Translations under genes and position numbers: made by a program
Source of the DNA: Polymyxa betae
Lineage: Eukaryota; Endomyxa; Phytomyxea; Plasmodiophorida; Plasmodiophoridae
Length of the DNA stretch: 64,000 nt
Reading direction: 5' to 3'
Assembly: GCA_003693705.1 (NCBI GenBank)
Contig: RBZT01000734.1
Coordinates: forward strand, 26,703-90,702
Shown here: in pieces, positions 51,601 to 63,043 of the stretch
How the letters are laid out: each line of letters starts with the position of its first letter
Numbering within the stretch: position 1 is the first letter of the stretch
The notes under the pieces: generated by a model
What the model saw: the letters and a program-made list of their open reading frames with translations, nothing else
What the model was told of the DNA's origin: nothing
The model's database searches: none

Positions 51601-54600
51601 GCATCTTGACAACGACATAATCGAGACTGAGAGAGCAGATTATTCAAATGTGAGACATATTAACAGTAGTAATACTGACCTTGGCTCGAAACAAGCCGCA
51701 GTCTTCTTCGTAACCGAATTTTTAACTTGAGTCAAATTGAGACCCATTGCAAGCTTACAGGCGACATAGGCTAACGGATATCCTGCCACAGATTGAGCTG
51801 CATAAGAGCGGAGCTGGGGGACACAGACCGGTGGCCTTAGATGCTAAAGCACTGCTGCGACTAAGCCGGGCGTTCATCTCAATGACGCAATAGTCTTCAG
51901 AATTGGGATCCAGAGCGAACTGAACATTGCATTCTCCGACAACTTCAAGGTGGCGAACAATTTTTAAGGACGCCTAAACAAATACGAACGTCAAGCAAAG
52001 CCCTTGAATGTATGAGATCTACATACATTACGAAGACGATAGTACTCGGTATTCGATAAAGTTTGCGAAGGTGCGACGACGATCGAATCGCCGGTATGAA
52101 TGCCGAGTGGATCGAAATTCTCCATGTTGCACACAGCAATGCAGTTGTCTTGACGATCACGAACGATTTCGTACTCGACCTCTTTCCATCTGTAGATAGA
52201 GTCAATAATACTTAAGTTGGTACAAGACAGGCCCTCACCCTCTGAGCGATTTATCAATAATGATTTGGCTCGAACATGACAGCGCCTAGAGCAAACTAAG
52301 TTGCAGAAACCCAACTGGCCCATGTTTGTTACATGTCGAGCGAGCTCCGCTAGCGTTTCAGGGGAGTCAGCAAACCCGGATCCTAAGCCTCCGAGGGCAA
52401 AGGCCGAACGAACTAGGACGGGATACCCGAGCTGACCGGCGATTTCCAGAGAGCTTTCGACCGTTGAGCAAGTGTCCGAGGGTGCAACCTGAACCGATGG
52501 TCACTGACGTCCCAGGATGCAAGCGATGATGATTCACCTTTTCCCCGATTTCCGCAATCTTGTCGGCAAACAGTTTGCGATCTTCACTCGCTCGGATTGT
52601 ATCGATACTGTCATGAATGAGTTAAAGAGAAAGAAGGACGAGAGTGAAGAGGAAACCTGGTTCCGAGGACGCGAACCTGAAAGAATATTAAGTTGATCCA
52701 TCAAACAAATAGCACAAAACTGACATTGTAGCGCTTCAGAATACCAGCTTCTTCCAGACCGAGACCACAATTCAAAGCTGTCTGTCCACCAAACTGCAAA
52801 AGGAGACCATCAGGGCGTTCCTTTTGGATGATTTCGGTGACGAAGTCAACGGTGACAGGAACAAAGTACACCTGATGACATATTAGCAGAACAGACAAAA
52901 AGGAATGGCTTTCTGTTTACCCTATCGGCCATGCCTTTCGAAGTTTGAATCGTGGCGATATTCGGGTTGACCAAAATCACATAGACGTTCAATTCTTTGA
53001 GGGCTTTGATCGCTTGAGAACCGCTGTAATCAAATTCACCTGAAAGCCTGAATTGAGATAAAGCGCTTTGGTATCTAAACATTAGAACCTGCTTGCCCGA
53101 TAGAAAGTCCCCCAGAACCCAAAAGCAGCACTTTTCGAACGGGTTCTTCGGTGGGATCGACCCGGACAGTGGTGATGTAGGTCTTGTTTGTCTGATATTC
53201 ATAATGTCAGATCGGCATCTGACAAACCACGCTGGCAGATCCAAAATTTTTGAAGGAAATACAGAAAGGGAATGTTCATCAAGCATTGCAAACCATACCC
53301 GAATCCGCTCTAAAAACATGTCAAACAGGAAAGCAGTGTCAGTTGGGCCACCGGCTCCTTCAGGGTGGAACTGTAAAAAAAATCATGTCAGCAACAGAGA
53401 AGTAGCGAAAATTTAATGAGATCCCAACCTGAACGCTGAAGAACGGTTTGTACTGATGTACAATACCCTCATTGCTATTGTCATTGGCGTTGCGAAACAA
53501 CGGCACAAAATCGGCTGGTAAAGATTGCTCATTGACAGCATAGCCATGATTCTGTGAAGTGATGTAGCATCGGGTTGTTCGGAGATCAACCACAGGCTGA
53601 ACGAGGCATTAGATGTGAAGAAACAACATCGTCGGAAAAGCAACAGCGTGTACCTGATTCATTCCGCGATTCCCGAACTTCATTTTGTAAGTTTGAGCAC
53701 CAGCAGCGAGAGCTAGGACTTGATGGCCCATGCAAATACCGAAAATCGGAGTGTCTCGTTCAAGTGCGATACGAAGGTGTTTAATAGTTGCCTGAGCTTG
53801 AACCGGATCACCTATCGGAATCTGGTCAAAATTGATGGAAACGAATCCCAGAAGCGATACCGGGCCCATTAGACAGAAAAATTCCATCGAATTGTTCTTT
53901 GGTAAAGTCATAGTCCCATGGGACAACAGTCAAGGTGACGCCTTGTTGAACGAGATATCTGTAAGGAATCAGCCAGGCACCCTTCTCTAACGATTCGAAA
54001 ACAATTCCAGACCTGATAATGTTGTTCTTCATTCCTAAATCAACTGCAACGATCTTTGTGGGCCCGCTTCCGAATACTCTGGGTTCAGTACGCGAAACCT
54101 GAGAAAAATGTGAACTTGAAACCAGCACACAATCAATGATGTACCTCCGCGATGAGATTACGAGTATTCGGGTCGTGAAACGGAGCATCGGCACCGTTGA
54201 CAGCAATCTTGCCAAGCATAGCACCTAAGCAATTAACTGAGACTCGTAGACGTAAAGCCTAACGGAGCTCCAAACCTCGATTACGAATTCGTTTCGTTAG
54301 CAAACGCGTATCGACGCCAACAATTGCCGGAATGTTGTGCTTCTTGAGCCAATCGCTTAGAGAACATTTGGCATTCCAATGGGAATATTCATGAGAGTAG
54401 CAAGCAATCACAACTCCAGCAACATGAATCTTGTCCGATTCGAAATACTTGGGCAGACCAAGGTGGTCCAACACGTCCTCCGGAGGCACACCTAATTGTG
54501 AAATCTTAGACAGCAATTAAGCATCACAATTTGGAAGTTACCGTAGTTGCCAATTAAAGGATATGTGAAAACAAGAATTTGACCCTTATAAGATGGATCG

Positions 54601-55100
54601 GTTAAAGTCTCCGGATACCCTGTCATTCCCGTATAAAACACCTAATATCCTTTTAAGCATGTTGTGGAGGTGGAGAATGATCGGTATTACTAACAACTTC
54701 TCCAGCAATGCTGGTATCAGCTCCGATCGAGAATCCTGAAAAATTTGTCCCATCGTTGAGTTCGAGCGTAGCAGATGGCCAGTTATGGTTTAATGAATCG
54801 GTAGGCTGCAGGAGAGTAAGCGACTTCTGGAAACTGTAATAACCGATTTACCTGATCATAAGAGACGTCTTTTAATGCAGGCGACTGGGCTCTTGGAGTT
54901 CGCCGACAAACTGTAATGGCATATTAGCATACATTGGTCAGCAATATTTCAGCTGGATATACATTCTTCATGTAGTGCTTCAGCGTCATCAATTTCGCTG
55001 GCAGATGCCGAAAATCCGAAACTTCCAACAAAATAAACGATGGGAACATGAATGTGAGGGCGTCGACGTACTTTACCAAGCCATCAGTCATGACTGAACG
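48684..55100 (-). CDS. carbamoyl-phosphate synthase II, glutaminase plus synthetase
   Basis: A multi-exon gene with short introns. Small-subunit part: [38 protein letters not shown], and glutaminase [15 protein letters not shown] (catalytic Cys near 53733) with [12 protein letters not shown]. The synthetase part follows in the same gene, with [17 protein letters not shown]. The C-terminal region ends [57 protein letters not shown], stop at 48684. The start near 55100 is not resolved. It makes carbamoyl phosphate from glutamine, bicarbonate and ATP, the first step of pyrimidine synthesis. No DHOase or ATCase domain follows, unlike animal CAD or fungal URA2; stand-alone CPSII is known in apicomplexans, kinetoplastids and others. 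UMP inhibition and PRPP activation through the C-terminal domain are family knowledge. Confidence 0.92.
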
Positions 55101-55456
55101 AAAGCAATGATCAGGAAAGACAACACGAAGATTCTGTGTGGTAACATCATGCCCAGCTGCAAACAGAAAAGAGGTAGCGCATTAGCGCACGGCAGAGAAA
55201 AAAGTGCGCTTTCAAGTGGTTGCAACCTGCTGACTGCTGTGCAATGTCGCGCAATTGGAGGCTCAGTAGGCTGGATTTGAACGACTCCGGTAACCAGTCT
55301 GCAGATACTAGGCTGGCCATGCAGATAACATCTCTGTTTGTATATGCTCAATATTTGTCTGGCTTGGTGTCGGGATGTCAAGAAACATCTTGATTTTCAC
55401 AGTCTGATCTTCCGGTTGACGTCATCCATAAAATCTCATCAGATTAAAATCATATA

Positions 55457-55720
55457 ATGAAGCTCAAGGCGACGCCGCTGCCGGATCTGTTGCGCATTGC
55501 TCCTTTACCGGATATCGACGTCTCCTTTCTTCCGGGGCAAGTGCGGAACTTTGATTTGATCGACTTATTGGATTTCACTGCACATGACGACCTGTTGAAA
55601 AGAAGGCAAGAGCTTCGCCAAGTGGCCCAACTCTCGTTCTTCAAAAGCATCTCCAAAAACCCGCCATCTAGTACCTCTCGCTGTAAAAAACCTACGAGAA
55701 CTACTGTAAAGACTATATAA
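55457..55720 (+). CDS. small hypothetical protein
   Basis: An intronless ORF of 87 codons starting MKLKATPLPDLLRIAPLPDI, with a Lys/Arg-rich end (SRCKKPTRTTVK). No signal peptide or domain. It lies between the divergent 5' end of CPSase II and the convergent end of the ankyrin gene. Its frame and composition (Leu, Asp, Arg) look protein-like, but there is no independent support. Confidence 0.4.
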   Translation: MKLKATPLPDLLRIAPLPDIDVSFLPGQVRNFDLIDLLDFTAHDDLLKRRQELRQVAQLSFFKSISKNPPSSTSRCKKPTRTTVKTI

Positions 55721-55763
55721 AAGGCGCATCTTGGGATCTATCTCAGGTGCTTTCAAATTAACT

Positions 55764-57368
55764 TTATAATGATATAAGTAATGGCACTATTATGCAACTA
55801 AAGATTAAAGCAACAGACGAGCATGCCCTGCTGTTGGACAAATATCCAGCTGAAGTGTAATCTTCGCCTGATTCGGCTTGAATCTCTGTAGGCGCTTCAA
55901 TTGTCAAAACTTGCTCGTCACCAATTGCGTTTTGGTCAACTGGCTCTTCTTCAGATGCTACTATCGTAGGACAGTCTTTAGACAATTCAAGAGCAGCCTC
56001 TCCAGCAATCGCATCCTTAAGGAGATTGGCAGACTCAAAACGGTCAGCATCTTCAGCATATGCTACCGGTGTTTGTTCTTGTTTATCTTTTGCAAGCAAC
56101 GATGCCCCTGCATCAATGAGCTTCTTAATGAGATCCTCGTCTCCTTTCTTGGCAGCCAGGTGAAGAGCAGTTTGATGGAAGTTATTCTGTTCGTTGATTG
56201 AAACTGCGGCAATAATTAAATCGTCAACGACATCAGGGCAGTATTCAACTGCCAAATGCAATGGGGTTGCTCCGTCACGATCTTTTAGATCAGGATCGGC
56301 CCCAGCTTTCACTAACTCTTCCAGATACTGTTTCCGACACTTGTAGATAGCATGATGAATGAGGGGTCCAACATTGGTGAGAACTATACCAGCTGCTTGG
56401 GCTTTAGCATTAGCAGTGTTTTCGTAGTCGATATTCGATGGGTACCGCCAGAAAGCAACTTTGACATCCCTCCATCCATAATCAGATTGTTTCAAACTGT
56501 TTCTGCCTTTCCCCGACTCCAACAGTTGGTGGAAAATGGATTCGGGAACTTCCGTGTGAATGGCCAGATGAACTGCATCCTCATCGTCAGAATTATAAAG
56601 CTCGCCCGGCTGTTCAACTGATTGTTCATGCTGAAGTAACAGCGTACAGATATCGTCGTATTTCAGAAAGAGAGCCAAGTGCAAGGCAGTAGATCCTTCT
56701 TTGTTACGGTACTGAGCATCAGCTCCATTATCTAGTAACAGCTTGACAATTTGCGGCTTGTTCATAAACACAGCCAAGTGTAATGGAGTCTGGCCATAAG
56801 AATCGGCAGCATTGACATCAACTTGAAATTTTAGCAGTTGCTGAAATATTTCAGGCTCGGCATTATCTTGGGAAACAAGAAAGTGAAGAATAGATCTTCC
56901 GTGGGTTCCATAGTCTCGAGCGTGAGAATCGCCCATGACTTGAAGAGACGAAATAATATTTTTCCATTGTGGCAGAAACGGCTCGTACCAGGCAAAAGGC
57001 TTATCGGAGTCTGCCTTGTCTTTGTTTGATTGCTCGTACCCACTAGAACCATCAGTAATCTCTGAGGACCTGTAATTTCTAAGATCACGATTCGGTGGCA
57101 AATCATTTGAGCTCGAATCTTGCTCTTCGAAGATGTTCGAACTGCCCTCTTCGTTATCTCCATCTACATTTGAAACTTCCACGCTTGAGGAAGGGCTCTG
57201 GTGGACATCGGCCATACTAACAGGCTTGCAGCATGGTGTGTTCGAGCATTGATCCTGGTGGGCCTTTGTAGCAGGTTTGGAGTCTCCCACACTCGAGCAA
57301 TCGCTTTGGTGTGCATTACCAACAGCCAATGTTGCGATCAGAATTAATGCTAAGACAGATGTCACCAT
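55764..57368 (-). CDS. secreted ankyrin-repeat protein, probably GPI-anchored
   Basis: An intronless ORF of 534 aa. Residues 1-19 form a signal peptide (VTSVLALILIATLAVGNAHQ). A Ser/Glu/Asp-rich linker with two CC-type cysteines (NTPCCKP) follows. Ankyrin repeats occupy roughly residues 165-280 and 340-450: YGQTPLHLAVFMNKPQIVKL, GSTALHLALFLKYDDICTLL, DGATPLHLAVEYCPDVVDDL, FHQTALHLAAKKGDEDLIKK. The last about 20 residues are hydrophobic after a small-residue patch (NSRACSSVALIF ... VPLLISL), like a GPI-attachment signal. Ankyrin repeats are usually cytosolic, so secretion and surface anchoring are unusual and fit a host-interaction or wall protein. Family beyond ankyrin is not recognised. Confidence 0.75.
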   Translation of the reverse strand: MVTSVLALILIATLAVGNAHQSDCSSVGDSKPATKAHQDQCSNTPCCKPVSMADVHQSPSSSVEVSNVDGDNEEGSSNIFEEQDSSSNDLPPNRDLRNYRSSEITDGSSGYEQSNKDKADSDKPFAWYEPFLPQWKNIISSLQVMGDSHARDYGTHGRSILHFLVSQDNAEPEIFQQLLKFQVDVNAADSYGQTPLHLAVFMNKPQIVKLLLDNGADAQYRNKEGSTALHLALFLKYDDICTLLLQHEQSVEQPGELYNSDDEDAVHLAIHTEVPESIFHQLLESGKGRNSLKQSDYGWRDVKVAFWRYPSNIDYENTANAKAQAAGIVLTNVGPLIHHAIYKCRKQYLEELVKAGADPDLKDRDGATPLHLAVEYCPDVVDDLIIAAVSINEQNNFHQTALHLAAKKGDEDLIKKLIDAGASLLAKDKQEQTPVAYAEDADRFESANLLKDAIAGEAALELSKDCPTIVASEEEPVDQNAIGDEQVLTIEAPTEIQAESGEDYTSAGYLSNSRACSSVALIFSCIIVPLLISL

Positions 57369-57974
57369 GAGTGATCAAAGCAACAGAGAGAGAATTTGGG
57401 TCTGAAGAAGACCCCAGCTAAGTCTCCTTCTCGTCCGTATGAAAGTGGCCCCGCTTCCCTCATGACTGTAGAAGGACACTTGATCGAGACAGGTCAACTG
57501 CAAGCGCTTCTAGCAGTCTGACGTGGCCAATTGCCAATGCCAGTTGTGATGAGGGCACCACCAAGGGCCCGACTGAGATACTTTTGACTGTTATGCACTG
57601 CACGTCTCAGAGTCTCAATACACAATCATCGTTTCAGGAGCAGCAGGCCGCTAAGCACGGCACCCGCCGTTGTTGGGCATCCAGGATTCAAACCGCTCAG
57701 CAACCCCTACTGCTACTACAAATGCTGGTGTTGTTTTCTGTCATTTTGGAGATCTAAGGGCTTCGAGGGAAACGGTTCTAGTATAATTCTGACACTATTG
57801 CACTAACATACAACAAAAAATAAACTCTGACAATTCAGTTGTCGTTTGTTTGGTCATTATCAAAGCGCCGCGATTCTGGTAGTCAAGATTTTTAGTGATC
57901 GAGCCGCAGGTACTACCTGGATTTCACTAAGCCGTAGGCATAACCGCCACGATAGTGTGGCGGCTACGTCGTCT
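57369..57974. other. intergenic, no supported gene
   Basis: A sequence similar to a tRNA B box (near 57660-57700, minus) was checked and does not sit in a tRNA fold. The long leader may hold promoter elements for both divergent genes. An upstream ATG at 57846 opens the frame of the kinase gene but adds low-quality sequence. Confidence 0.45.
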
Positions 57975-60900
57975 ATGTCCTTCTCCTTGAGCCAAGTCGA
58001 TGGGTCTTTTTCTAAAGAGACTTCGGAACCCATATGGGAGGGGTTTCTGCTTAAGCAGGTGATGGTCATTGGAAAGTACGGGCTGGTCATAAGAATCCGA
58101 TTCAGGGCGGAAATCGCGGAGGCTTTCGTAACTGGAAAAGGAGATGGTTCCGATTGGATATCGAGAATTTATGCTATTACAAACAAAAGCCGAGCTCAGC
58201 TGCTGACTCAAAAGTCGCAGACGACAATGCTGAGGTAGTTCTCGGGCTACTTCCAATCCGAAATGCCGCTATCACTGATATATGTACGATTGTGATTGAA
58301 ATTTCGACCGCAGTGAATGCCTAAAGCAGTATTATAGTGAGCCCTGATGATCAAGTTATTAAAGCTTTAGAAGTTCCGCCATTGTGGGATATAGGAGCCA
58401 CTGCCTGCCATGATTGTAAGAAAGAATTCTCGGCGATTCTCAGACGGCGATTCTGTCGGTCTTGTGGGTTTGCCTATTGCATGCTATGCTCTCCAAGGGC
58501 TATCATCTTGAACAAGCTAGGATATGCAGACCCGGTCAGAGTGTGCACTTTTTGCTTCAATGGAGCTACCTCAGGTTCGTGTTAAAGTAGACTCGCCATT
58601 CGATTGTTGAGTTGCAATACAGCCGGCACTTTCAGAATCTCCACTATTGATCATTTAGATGACAATATCGTTACTCAAGTGAGAGAGCAGCGGCGAGGTA
58701 CGAGTTTCTTAATCAATTACATATGTATTGATGGGGTTAGGTTTCGAATTGAGAACAAAAAAGAACGCGTTCACTCTAAAATCTCCTGAAAGTCAATTGT
58801 CGTTCCAAGCCGAAACCGCGACGTCGAAGCTGGAATTTTTGACTGCAATAAGAAGTATTGTAACATACCACAGACATGGCGATAACAAATTGGAGTCCGC
58901 CAATGGACGTTCGCCTTCACAGAGTAAATCCAAACATCTTGACAGACATGCTTCTGCTTCGACTCAGTGGAACATCGACTATAAAGCTATTAAGATTCTG
59001 CACGAAGTCCAAGACGAGTAAATTGTAATTTTCATATTGGCTCTCTAGATCAATAACCTGCTGGATTCAGAGCATCCGGAAAAACATTTAAAGGGAGGCT
59101 CTGGGGAACAGATATCGCTGTCAAAACCATTAGCGACGTTAGCATGGTTGATGATTTACAGAAGGAGGTACGTCTGCTGATTACTTTGGGAGAATGTTCA
59201 GAATGGAAGGTGGCGATCGTGAGCGAACTTCGTCACCCCAATGTTGTTCTCTATATTGGCGCTTGTCTGGATCCTCCAAACATAGCAGTTGTTACTGAAT
59301 GGTGTGAAAGAGGTTCTTTATTTGATCTGCTGTACGACGAGTCACCCGGTATTTGCAGCTCAATGGTTCTATCTGTATTTGTAAACAATATTTCAGGCTG
59401 TGTGAACCTCGATTTTCAAACGATAATGTCTCTGGCAATCGGGGTCGCCCAAGGCATGAATTATCTTCATAATTTGCCCAACAAGATCATACACCGAGAC
59501 CTCAAATCTCAGCATATCTTGATCGATTCGCATTTCACCCCCAAAGTTGCAGATTTTGGGCTGTCCAAAGTGAAAAGAAATTCCATTGACGACAGAGGTG
59601 ACGTTAAAATTGTAACCGGATCTTTAGCAGTTGGTCATCATAAACCTATACGACCTGCGAACAATGAAAGCAAAACCAAAATCTACCATCCAGCCAATTC
59701 GAGATCGGTAACTCGTTGCTTTTGTTAATTTGCCTGGTGACATGAAATCAGGACTTGCACGTGTCGATTGAATGGATGGCACCTGAAGTAATGGAAGGAG
59801 CTCCTTATAATCAATCAGTGGATGTGTATTCATTCGGAATCGTTTTATCTGAGTACACGATTTTCTTTAATTCAGACAGCCTAGAATGACGACATAACTG
59901 TATAGGCTATTGTCTCGTCAGCTGCCATTCAGAGACAGATATAACATCTCTGGACAAGCAGATGTGTTAGAAGCTGTCTTAGAATATGGCGCCATTCCTA
60001 CAATCCCTGATTGGTGTGGGACGAAGATGCAGAAGATCGTCTCCGACTGTCTGAATCGAAATCCGGAATCTCGTCCAAGCTTCACAGATCTGATCCCCAG
60101 GCTTCGAAGGTGGGTTTCCTTGTGCTACTTCACATATTCTATACAACCTGATATTTGATTCTTTTGTTTTAGTTTTTATCCTTTGGAGCCTGCCGACTGT
60201 TTCCAAAAATTCGACGTCCCGAGGTTAGTTTTCATGTTGAGCAGCCGTAACCGTACCCAACAATTCCGAGCTGCAAGAGAGCTAGCAGGTGCATTTCTGC
60301 TTCAGTTATGTCTATTATCATACTCAAATCTGGCTTGTAGACATGTCTCGTGATTTATCGGAAAACTGCCACGCTTGTGGAAGAATTCCGCTGGCATATT
60401 CACTAATTGACGATGCGACAACGATGAAATTTGTCACCAGGTTGAGCAGTCTTTTGGTGTCAGATCATGAAACCACATTATTGCATGTTATGGTCGCTCT
60501 TCGCGCCATGATCGATCATAGCAAGGCTCCGCTTAGATCAAAGCTTGTATCTCTTATTCGTCAGGACGAAACGATTCAACAACTCGCATCATATATAACG
60601 TCACAAAATAAGGATATCTCCAAAGCAGCAGCCGAACTGCTGTCGAGAACAATGGAGACTGCGGATTCTGTCGTCAATATGGAGATTATAGGCCAAACTG
60701 GTCCGGAATTTCTGGTCGAATTATTGAATATTGCAGAGCATGAAGTAAGCATTTTTGCACTTCTATTTCGCAATACCGACTTAAGGGCTCTAGAAAGACG
60801 ATTTAGAAAAGCAGATAAAAGACAATGATGATACGCTTTCCAAGAAGAACAATCTGGCCACTTGGATCAGCAGCCGATTACGACAAAACGATCTTCAAGG

Positions 60901-61537
60901 TGCTGATCAACATCCGCCGTTACATTCAGTATTAGCGCCAAGAACTGTTATATCGGTAATCAAATTGTCGGCTAAATTGCAACCTAACGTGACGTCGGTT
61001 TTAGAACTCATCTAACGGTACCGAAACTGTGATAAAACCTCGAGAAGTGTCGTCATTTGAGAACAAAGGCCTGCCGCCGCAGATGCAAGCAGAGATGACA
61101 CAAGGAGCTCAATGTTGGGGTTGGCTTGGTCTATTAGATGCGACCGGGGAGCAATGGATGGACGTCTATGGTGTTTTAAGGAATGCTGCCATTTTTATAT
61201 TTGACAGTGAAGAATCCCGTCCAGATGCCTACAGGTACTGTGAGATTATTTCTACTGTGATTATTAACTGATTTTGATCAGATTTATAATTCGCATCAAG
61301 GTGGGAAATGTGACAGCAAAGTTTCGAGCTGGGAGAAAGCGCGGTCGACAAAACTGTTTACAGATCGCTTTATCTACTGAATTGCTGCCAATTGCTAAGG
61401 ATCTCCCCCAATTGAAGCGAGTATTTATCAATTTGGGCTCTTCGCAAAGATTTGCATTCTGGGTCCAAAACATTAATGAGCATCTAGAAATTCCTATACC
61501 GTTGAACGAGATGGAAGATGGTGTTGAAGTGAACTAG
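57975..61537 (+). CDS. PH-FYVE-PH-protein kinase (TKL-like)-helical-PH protein
   Basis: Starts MSFSLSQVDGSFSKETSEPI. Order: PH1 (EGFLLKQ|GGNRGGFRNWKRRW, intron inside); FYVE finger near 58400-58570 (WDIGATACHDCKKEF, RRRFCRSCGFAYCMLCS, VRVCTFC); a second PH end (SFQAETATSKLEFLTAIRSI); kinase (KGRLWGTDIAVKTISD, then HPNVVLYIGACLDPP, HRDLKSQHILID, DFGLSK, WMAPEVMEGAPY); helical ARM-like region; and a last PH (CWGWLGLLDATGEQWMDVYG ... FINLGSSQRFAFWVQNINEH). FYVE should bind PI3P on endosomes. Catalytic oddity: HRDLKSQH has His where HRDLKxxN has the Mg-binding Asn (codon 59513-59515), and the glycine loop reads GFRASGKTFKG. Kinase activity may be altered. Many short introns; some joins approximate. 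Confidence 0.85.
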
Positions 61538-63043
61538 AAATTAATTATTAAAAATATTATCAGTGTAGAACACCCGTTCAAATAAGCAATGATTGTCGTG
61601 GTTCTCAGAATAGAAACAACTTGGAAGTGGAATTGAAACGAGGTAAAAGTGTTCAAACTCACTATTACTCATGATCGGGCCAAGTTAACTGCAGCGTTTG
61701 CTAAAAACGGCTAGGTTCGTGGCCAGCGTTGGCGATATTGATCTGAAACAATCAATACAACAATAACACTTAATGCAGTATATCAGTACCTAACCTATAA
61801 CAACAAGCGTACCCGTTCAGTGTTCGGTTACTGCCTTAATGCCTTATATCCGTTAAACTCGATATCACTCTTTCATCTCAACCTGCACTTTCTTCTCCTA
61901 TTTTGTGATTTATCTTATTGCATCTCATGGCGCTGCTTTCATTCATCGCGGCTGTTTATCAACCATATCCTGTTAGTTCCAACTAAAACTGCTACTCCCT
62001 GTGCTGCAACGTGTGATGTCGATAGCCTTTTGTCCTTCAACATCTTGAATGCACCACGGAAGGGATTTGTCATACTTGTTAAGGGACAGAAATGCCTCTC
62101 AATGTTGCTACGTACCCCTGTGTCAACAAGCAGGCTGGATTGATTGGATTGGATGATTCTAGTTCGTTGATTTGGGTCAACAGGCGCTCAACAAGCAGGC
62201 CGTCTTTCCATTAAATCGCTTCAAGTTGCGAATTAATTTGAAATACTGAGCACCAAGGCCGCCTTGTTTCCAATTCCTTTTCAAGATACCCTCAATTAAC
62301 TGTATTCTTACGTAATGTCTTCCTTTGCAGACAAGGAGGAATAGAATCATTACTGGGCGGCCAGGCATGATATATCTTCGTAATCTCCAGGTTTTATCAC
62401 GCTGCTTCTGACAACCGAAACGATGCTTCTCCTGTTTCAGCGCAAGCTAAGTTAATCGCGTAAGCCAGTTTTTGTAAGAAATTGTTGGGCTCAGATTGTC
62501 ACTAATTAGTTAACGAAACTCGCTGATTTGTCATACTTTGGAAGTATCGAGATCTATTGTGCACTTGACCATTTCTTCTAATTCGGCAAAGATCGCTTTC
62601 AAATGTGTTAATGATTTGACGTCCTGGTTGCGTTCAACCTAATTGAAAGCAGTTATCGCTTACATGCTGGAGAGAGTCTTTGCCAGGCGGTCGATAAGGC
62701 AATCAAATCAGCACTTTCTGTGTAGTTATAGCAATGGTTGATATCATTCAAACTATTGTGGAGAGCGGATGCACTACCGTAGTTTAATTGGTGATAATTC
62801 CGCCTGTAGCAGCAAATTGACGCCGGATCTGGGCGAAAACAACCCAGGTCGTTAAGGTTGAATTATAGGAAACTGCCGTACTGATTGGCTCAACAATATC
62901 TGCCTAGATCTAAGTGCCTCGTGGACGCGTTGACGAGACCGAGAACAGGAACTACCAAGATTCGATCCTGAGTACTGGGCACGAAGCCGACGCTGTCCAT
63001 TAAATCTCCCGCCATTAATCTAACTGCTCGTTAAGCTATCGTC
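61538..63043. other. 1.5-kb region, no supported gene
   Basis: Holds the 3' end of the kinase gene and the promoter of the mucin gene. Short open frames (61820-62143 plus, 62177-62368 minus) lack domain support. A direct repeat CAACAAGCAGGC occurs twice near 62130 and 62190. No RNA gene recognised. Confidence 0.4.

Noticed and set aside
57640-57720. tRNA-like B box (GGTTTGAATCC) on the minus strand
   Set aside because: No matching A box, anticodon stem or acceptor stem can be drawn around it.
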